From Candidatus Aciduliprofundum sp. JdFR-45 (GTDB lineage Archaea > Thermoplasmatota > Thermoplasmata > Thermoplasmatales > JdFR-45): a DNA stretch of 8,420 nucleotides. The stretch is from assembly GCA_002011395.1 (NCBI GenBank), contig MTNG01000038.1:595-9014 (forward strand). The letters are read 5' to 3'. Numbering within the stretch: the first letter of the stretch is position 1; each line of letters opens with the position of its first letter. Position numbers and translations under genes: made by a program. The notes beneath the pieces were generated by a model. The model was not told the origin of the DNA, ran no database searches, and saw nothing but the letters and a program-made list of their open reading frames with translations. Positions 1 through 5,900 of this stretch are shown here, piece by piece.

Positions 1-2
1 CC

Positions 3-350
3 CCGAGCCTCAAGTGGCAGGAGTTTCTGCAGGGCGTGGTCACGACGGCCACGTCGGGTGGACGGCTCAAGCCGTACTTCATGGCCAAGTCGGAGGAGTA
101 CGAGAAAGAGGCGAAACTCATGCTCAGGAACGTGACGGAGACGCTCGGCCTATTCTCCGAGATATACGTCATCGTCGGCGTGGCGTTTCCGCTCTTCTTC
201 GTCGTCATAATGGCCATATTCTCCATCATATCTCAGAACGCGGGTGGCAACGTGATGTTCCTCCAGGTATTCGTCTATATGATAATGCCGATCCTCATAG
301 CGGTGTTCACGTTCTTCATATACTCAACCAGTAAAGAGGTGAATCTATGA
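3..350 (+). CDS. FlaJ/TadB/TadC-like type IV pilus platform protein (3' part, gene cut by window edge)
   Basis: The reading frame is open from position 3 to the TGA at 348-350, giving the last 115 residues of a protein that begins before the window. A GTG at 36 could be read as a start but is internal: the upstream residues (PSLKWQEFLQG) run directly into the GVVTTATSGG stretch typical of archaeal T2SSF/FlaJ proteins. In the fragment, a cytoplasmic piece rich in Lys/Glu (about residues 25-45) is followed by two hydrophobic helices, about residues 54-77 and 85-108. This is the usual C-terminal layout of the platform protein. In the family, this inner-membrane protein anchors the assembly ATPase and extracts or polymerises pilins. 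The stop overlaps the next start as ATGA, so the two are translationally coupled. It is a second, separate platform subunit rather than a broken half of the next gene, because both have T2SSF features. Family is secure; which filament it serves is not visible. Confidence 0.88.
   Translation, partial: PSLKWQEFLQGVVTTATSGGRLKPYFMAKSEEYEKEAKLMLRNVTETLGLFSEIYVIVGVAFPLFFVVIMAIFSIISQNAGGNVMFLQVFVYMIMPILIAVFTFFIYSTSKEVNL
336..342 (+). promoter_or_regulatory. Ribosome binding site for the second platform gene
   Basis: GAGGTGA, a near-perfect complement of the archaeal 16S rRNA 3' end, lies four bases before the ATG at 347. It sits inside the end of the upstream gene and fixes the start of the downstream one despite the ATGA overlap. 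Confidence 0.8.
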
Positions 351-1222
351 AGGGGATATCAACCGATCTTAAAATTCTGCTCGGCTCGGCCGTGGTCGCC
401 GTGGTCCTGTTCTTCCTCGCGATAGTGATCTCTGTGAACAACTATCAGTGGGGAATACTGCCCATGGACTTCGCGGTGGCGGCCGCCGGCGTTTTCTTCA
501 TCCCCTACGGCGTATACGACAGGATAAGGATGAGGCGCATAAAAAAGATAGAGGAGAAATTCCCCGACTTCCTCAGAGACGTAGCGGAATCCAGCAGGTT
601 CGGTATGACGCTCGCAGAGGCGATAGTCACGGCGTCGGGAGGCAGATATGGCGTTCTGTCGGCGGAGATCAAGAAAATGGCCGCGCAGATATCGTGGGGT
701 GTGCCCGTCAATCAGGCACTGGAGATGTTCAAAGAGCGCGTGGGCACGCCGCTCGTCGTGAGAATGGTGTCCATAATACAGAAGGCGAACGAGGCGGGCG
801 GCAACGTCTCGGACGTTCTTCACATGGTCTCCCGCGCGGCGAAAGAGGTTCAGAACATGCAGAAGGAGAAGGAGATCCAGATGAGTTCCTACACGATCGT
901 GCTCGTGATAGCGTACTTCGTTTTCGTCATCACCATAATAATACTGAACACGAACTTCTTCCCGCGCATGATGGAAATGGGTCAGGCATTCGGCTCCGCG
1001 CTGGAAACGGCCGGGGCGAGCGCCTCGCTGTCCTTCGGTATAAATGTGGAACTCATACCCACCATACAGTTCCTGCTCATCGTCGGCGCCCTCATACATG
1101 GGGTGGGCGATGGGATCATGGCCGGCGTGATGAAGGACGGACGGCTTCAGACGGGCACGCTTTTCGCCGGCGGGCTGGTCGTGGCTGGCTACGTGCTGCT
1201 GCGCATGGCCAACGCGGTGTGA
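347..1222 (+). CDS. T2SSF-domain (FlaJ/TadC-like) pilus platform membrane protein
   Basis: A complete 291-residue inner-membrane protein. Hydrophobic helices are seen at about residues 9-30, 38-55, 181-202, 237-259 and 270-286. Between the second and third lies a cytoplasmic T2SSF domain (about 60-180). It has a basic start (RMRRIKKIEEKFPDFLRD), then the family pattern of a Gly-rich turn (SGGRYG, about 97-102), an ISWGVPVNQALE segment near 115-126, and an EAGGNVSDVL motif near 149-158. In archaella and archaeal type IV pili this domain contacts the hexameric ATPase and transmits its motion to the filament base. It overlaps the preceding platform gene by ATGA and lies 10 bases before the ATPase ATG, so the three are one operon. 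Archaellum FlaJ is normally a single larger protein with two T2SSF units. Here the work is divided between two proteins, as in Tad-type systems (TadB/TadC) and several archaeal pili. No frameshift or missing core motif is seen. Confidence 0.9.
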   Translation: MKGISTDLKILLGSAVVAVVLFFLAIVISVNNYQWGILPMDFAVAAAGVFFIPYGVYDRIRMRRIKKIEEKFPDFLRDVAESSRFGMTLAEAIVTASGGRYGVLSAEIKKMAAQISWGVPVNQALEMFKERVGTPLVVRMVSIIQKANEAGGNVSDVLHMVSRAAKEVQNMQKEKEIQMSSYTIVLVIAYFVFVITIIILNTNFFPRMMEMGQAFGSALETAGASASLSFGINVELIPTIQFLLIVGALIHGVGDGIMAGVMKDGRLQTGTLFAGGLVVAGYVLLRMANAV

Positions 1223-1227
1223 GGTGG
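1221..1227 (+). promoter_or_regulatory. Ribosome binding site deciding the ATPase start
   Basis: GAGGTGG overlaps the stop codon of the platform gene and lies five bases before the ATG at 1233. It argues against the in-frame GTG codons at 1224 and 1227 as starts, because those fall inside the site itself. Confidence 0.75.
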
Positions 1228-1232
1228 TGGTA

Positions 1233-2933
1233 ATGGAAGAGAACGGAGATGTCCAGGTCGCTGAGGGCGTAACCCCCGTGGAGGAGGCAAAGGTCGGCTG
1301 GATGGTGAAGTACGCCAACCTGTTCAGGCCCATAATACTCAAAAAGAACCTCAAGGTCAAACCCCTCATAAACGAGGTGGAACTCACGGAGGAGATTGAG
1401 GGCGAAATAACACCTATACCCCCAATAACGGACCCGCACATAACGGAGGTCAGGATAGACAAGGTGGAGCCGCCCTACAGCTACGTCAGAATACTCCACG
1501 ACAGCTCCACGAACGAGTACCTCTACGAGATCATTGAACCGCCCCTTGACGAGGAGGAGGAAAGCCTGGTCAGCATACTCAAGAAGAAGTTGATAGACGC
1601 CTTTGAGATGGAGGAATTTGAATCAAACGAGGCGCGCAAGAAGAGGCTCTTTGAACTCATGGACAGCATATTAAAGGAAATAGGGATAATACCAAAGCCG
1701 ATTTCATACGAGAGAATCAGGTATTACATATACAGGGACTTCATCGGCTACGGGCAGATACAGGTACCAATGATAGATCCCGAGGTGGAGGACATCTCCT
1801 GCGACGGAGTGAACATACCGATTTACATATACCACAGGCGCTTTGGGTCCATCCGCTCCAACCTCAAGTTTGAGAAGGAGCACGAACTGGATGCCTTCGT
1901 CGTCTGGATCGTCCAGAGAACCGGGCGTCACATCTCCGTGGCCATGCCCATGGTGGACGCCACCATGCCCGACGGCTCCAGGTTGCAGGCGACCCTCGGG
2001 AAGCACGTAACCAAGAGGGGGTCGTCGTTCACCATACGCCGTTTCAAGCCCAACCCGTTCACACCGCTGGACCTGATCCGGTTCAAGACCATGTCCCGCG
2101 AGATCATGGCGTACCTCTGGCTGGGCGTGGAGAACGGCATGAGTTTGATCGTGTGCGGAGGCACCGCAAGCGGAAAGACGACAACGCTCAACGCCATACT
2201 CCTGTTTATACCCCCGCAGATGAAGATAGTGAGCATAGAGGACACTAGAGAGCTTAACCTGCCACACGACAACTGGATACCTTCCCTGACGCGCGAGGGT
2301 TTCGGAGAGCCGAATCCCATAACCGGCAAGAAGCCCGGGGAGATAGACATGTTTGACCTCCTCGCGGCTGCGCTGAGGCAGAGACCTCAATACATAATGG
2401 TCGGAGAGGTTAGAGGGCCCGAGGCCTACACGGTCTTTCAGGCGATGGCAACGGGAAAGACGTGCTACACCACGTTCCACGCCGACACCGTGGAGGCCAT
2501 GGTCAGGAGGCTTGAGAACGACCCCATAAACCTGCCGAGGGCGCTCATAACCGCCCTGGACATGGTGCTCCTCCAGGCGCAGGTGAAGGTCGGGAACAAA
2601 CTCACCAGGAGGGTTAAGGAGATAACCGAGATCGTCTCTGTGGACCCCGAAACGGGCGAACTCATAACGAACAAGGCGTACACGTGGAACCCCGCCGACG
2701 ACACCTTCAACTACAGCGGGCACAGCTACGTCTACGATAAAATAATGACCATAAAAGCGTGGTCCCAGAGGAGGATGGAACTGGAGGTCCGCAGAAGGGA
2801 GATGATACTGGAGTACATGGAGAAGATCGGCGTGAACTACTACAGAGACGTGGCGAGAATCGTTTCGGCGTATTACAAGAACCCCGAAATGGTCATGGAG
2901 AGGGTAAAGGAAACTCTGGGCAAGGAAATTTAA
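1233..2933 (+). CDS. FlaI/TadA/VirB11-family type IV pilus assembly ATPase
   Basis: A 566-residue cytoplasmic secretion ATPase that would hydrolyse ATP to drive filament assembly through the two platform proteins encoded just upstream. From the N-terminus there is a poorly conserved acidic and Pro-rich region (about 1-155) with a tyrosine-rich strand segment. The N-domain typical of the family follows (about 159-280; DPEVEDISCDG at 182-192 and PDGSRLQATL from 246). The RecA-like domain carries Walker A GGTASGKTT at 309-317 with Lys315, an Asp-box IEDTRE at 335-340, Walker B YIMVGEVRG at 387-395 with Glu392, and a His-box TTFHAD around His416. All catalytic landmarks are intact, so the protein should be active. 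A helical Arg/Glu-rich tail ends it. The ATG at 1233 is chosen because of the Shine-Dalgarno site at 1221-1227. Length is slightly above usual archaellum FlaI. The gene could serve a pilus, an adhesion filament or an archaellum; the split platform genes favour a pilus. Confidence 0.95.
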   Translation: MEENGDVQVAEGVTPVEEAKVGWMVKYANLFRPIILKKNLKVKPLINEVELTEEIEGEITPIPPITDPHITEVRIDKVEPPYSYVRILHDSSTNEYLYEIIEPPLDEEEESLVSILKKKLIDAFEMEEFESNEARKKRLFELMDSILKEIGIIPKPISYERIRYYIYRDFIGYGQIQVPMIDPEVEDISCDGVNIPIYIYHRRFGSIRSNLKFEKEHELDAFVVWIVQRTGRHISVAMPMVDATMPDGSRLQATLGKHVTKRGSSFTIRRFKPNPFTPLDLIRFKTMSREIMAYLWLGVENGMSLIVCGGTASGKTTTLNAILLFIPPQMKIVSIEDTRELNLPHDNWIPSLTREGFGEPNPITGKKPGEIDMFDLLAAALRQRPQYIMVGEVRGPEAYTVFQAMATGKTCYTTFHADTVEAMVRRLENDPINLPRALITALDMVLLQAQVKVGNKLTRRVKEITEIVSVDPETGELITNKAYTWNPADDTFNYSGHSYVYDKIMTIKAWSQRRMELEVRRREMILEYMEKIGVNYYRDVARIVSAYYKNPEMVMERVKETLGKEI

Positions 2934-2950
2934 AAAAATTAAAAATTGAA

Positions 2951-2967
2951 AAGCCCTGATAGGGCTT
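2951..2967. terminator. Short hairpin between convergent genes, shared terminator
   Basis: AAGCCCT-GAT-AGGGCTT forms a perfect 7-bp stem with a 3-base loop. It lies between the ATPase stop (2931-2933) and the stop of the convergent giant gene (2967-2969), which it touches by one base. Read on the - strand it is followed by a long T-rich run (complement of 2934-2949, with seven consecutive T). Read on the + strand it is followed by a weaker T-rich stretch (2966-2983). Archaeal RNA polymerase stops at oligo-T, so the - strand run is probably the main signal and the stem may be auxiliary. Confidence 0.6.
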
Positions 2968-5900
2968 CACTTCTTTATTTTCACCACTTTCTTCACTATC
3001 TTCTTCTGCACGCGTCTGGGTCTCTTCTTCTCCTCCGGGGGCTTCTCTTCTTCAGGTTTCTCTTCTTCAGGCTTCTCTTCCGGTTTCTCCTCAGCTGGCG
3101 GTGCTTCCTCCTCTGGTCTGGCCTCCTCCGCGGGAGGAGGTGCTGTCTCTTCTGCGGGCTTCTCCTCCGGTTTTGCTTCTTCGGCCTCCTCGGCTGGCTT
3201 CTCCTCGCCCTCCGTGGCCGGCTTCGTTTCCTCTGCAGTCGGAGGGGCAGCGGCTTCCTCAGCCCCGGCGGCTTCTTCCTCCTCGGGCGGCTTCTCCTCC
3301 TCTTCCGCCGCTTCCTCTTCCTCCTCTGCGGGGGCCTCCTCCTCTCTAACCACCGGCACTATGCTCCGGAGGTCCGTGCCGCAGGAGACGCATACCATGG
3401 CATCCCTCGCGTTTACCGCGCCGCAGGACGGGCAGATCTTAACCTCTCTGCGCTTGCGCTCCTCCTGCTTGAGCCACTCCTCGAAGGAGATGTACTCCGG
3501 ATGCGTCTGCCACCACTTGATGAAGTCCTCCTCGGTGTAGTTCTCGCCGAGGTCCCTCTTGGCCTCCACGATGTACTTCTCCAGGAACTTCTTGTAGGCC
3601 TCCTTCATCTTGGTCAGGTAGTCGTACTCCTCTTCCTCCTTGGTTATGAATATCGTACCGCACTCCGGACAGTAAGCGGCATCTATGTTTATCCATGCGC
3701 CGCAGACGCTGCACTTCGCCTTCTCCTTCTCAAACACGGCACCGCACTTCGGGCACTTGGGGGCGTCTATGGGCACTATGGCGTTGCAGGAACCGCAGAC
3801 GGCATACTTCTCCACAGCGCCTCTGCTGGTTATGAGAAGGAGACCCATTATGGCACCGACAACAGCGATGGCGGCTATGGTTATCACAAACAGCCAGTCA
3901 ATTTCCTGGGGCTTGGGATTGACAGTCACGAAGTTCTCTACCTCCGTTACCTCCGAACCGCGGTAGTCCTCGTAGTGCACCTCAATCCTGTAGTTGGCGC
4001 CCGCTGTCGTGGGCTTGTAAGTTATGGTGACGGTCCCGTCGCTTCCAGTGGTGACCGTCCTCTGGTCCATAACCTCGTTGTTCGCATATATGTAGACCGT
4101 TAAGGGATATCCTCCCATGCCCACGTTGCGTGAGCGCGCCGCAGTGGCATTATCGTTCGTCGCTGAGATCAGGATCTGAACGGAGTCGTCCAGCGTTATC
4201 TGCGGGTTCAGGACGGTCACCCTAACGGAGACGGTCGGCAGATGGACGGTCAGCGTCATATTCGCCTCGTTGTTATCTTCCGATTTCTCTGCTATTGCAT
4301 TGTCAACGTCAAGCGAGATGTTGATGAAGTATATGCCGATCTGAGTGGGCGTGAAATCCTCTTCAACGTGAACACTTCCACCCGGAGATATGGGCTCCAC
4401 GCTCCCGGTGAAGCGTGCAACCTCATCGCCATCCAGGGTTACGATTACCAGATATGTAACGTTTGCACCCGTCGTGTAACCGCCCGTATTTGCTATGTCA
4501 AAGGATATGACCACGGGCACGTTCTGCGCCACCTTGCTGTCATTCGCCGTCCCATCGCTCTCAACGACCATGGCGTTCTGAACCTCCACATCGGGGCGCT
4601 CTATTAGGCGTATAGTGCCGTCGCTCCTGAGGATGTACCTGTTGTTGCCCAGTTCGTCGCATGTTATGTAGACTCTGTACGAGAAGTCAACCGAGTTCGC
4701 CCCGTTCAGGAACGGAGCCAGCACCGCAGAGTCCACGGTGAACGTGATCTCAGCGGATTGCCCCGTGCTCATATTGCCGAGGTGATATGTCATGGGGGAA
4801 AGGCCGGATATCTCCAGAACGACGTTCACGTTGTGTGCGTCCATGTACCTGAGTTCCGTTATGGTGACCACAATTTCGCCCGTCTCCCCGTTGATTATCT
4901 GAAGCGTGCCGAGGGGATACACCTCCGCTATGAAGACGGGGTAACTTATGGTGACCTCCTCCGTGTTGTTGTTCTCGTTCAACTCCACGTAATCGTTCTT
5001 TGAATCAACCGTTATCCTCAGCACATTGACGCTGGTGTAGGAGAGCGTCAGGGTAACCGTGAGCGTGTGATTTTCCGTCGTGGCCCCGTAGAGCGTCGTG
5101 TCAAGGTTCGCATCCTCTATCGTGACGTATACCTCCGGCGCTATGCCGGCATCGGCCCCCGAGACGCCCACGTCCACCATTATCTCAACCTGCATGGCGC
5201 TCGTCGTCTTATCAAGGTCTCCCTGCACCTCATAGTACACGCTCTCCACGTAGTAGTCAATTGCATAATGCAGAAGGAATGTCTGAACCATAACGTTGTC
5301 CGTCTCGGACGACTCGGCATATTCGTTGTTCGGGTCTACCACCACCACGAATTCGTAACTGCCGGGGTCGTAGTTCTGGGTATCGGTCCAGGTGAGTGCG
5401 ACCTCCACCTCCGTATCCGATGGAAGCGTGACCGTGGTGGAGTCCACGAGTGTGCCGTATGAAGTTGTACCCACGGGCCTCACATACAGATGCACGTCCA
5501 CATCGGATATTGTGTACTCCTCGGAGTAAATTGTGGCCGTCACGGTAACATTTGTGTGTCTGAAGATGCTGGTATCCGCGTTTATGCTTGTGACCTTGAG
5601 GTTGGGGGCCGTTCCCGTTATGAAATTCATAGTGGCATTGTTGTTACCGTGGTCATAATCCCAGTAGTACTCCACCGTGAGAACCACCGTATATGTGCCC
5701 TCCGATGTCGGCGAGTATCTGTTTTCCCAGATATAATCACTATTGCCGGCGACTGTGACGGAGGTAGTGTTTCTGTAAACCTCTGTCGTGCCGAACTCTA
5801 TGACCAGAGTCATCTTCACGCCCGCTGCGCTCTCTGAACCCAGATTAGTCACGTTGGAGTATATTATAACTGGTTCGCCGACCACGAATTTTCCGCCTAT

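Noticed and set aside
1..1222. Possibility that the two platform frames are one FlaJ gene split by a frameshift
   Set aside because: The second gene has its own GAGGTGA site and ATG, the overlap is a classic ATGA, and the first protein ends with its own pair of membrane helices.
1224..1232. GTG codons at 1224 and 1227 as the ATPase start
   Set aside because: They lie within the Shine-Dalgarno sequence that serves the ATG at 1233.
359..1462. Long - strand open frame (367 codons) opposite the second platform protein
   Set aside because: It is antisense to a well-recognised T2SSF gene, its product has no domain-like pattern, and it spans the boundary of two real genes.
1704..2723. - strand open frame (339 codons) opposite the ATPase
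   Set aside because: It is a mirror of a gene with intact Walker motifs. Its His/Arg/Gly/Val-rich composition is typical of an antisense shadow in GC-rich DNA.
2946..4103. Long + strand open frame (385 codons) opposite the tail, zinc ribbons and membrane helix of the giant protein
   Set aside because: Its product is a Leu/Arg/Phe-rich low-complexity shadow of the GAG/GAA/AAG-rich tail. It has no ribosome binding site and overlaps clear zinc ribbon codons on the other strand.
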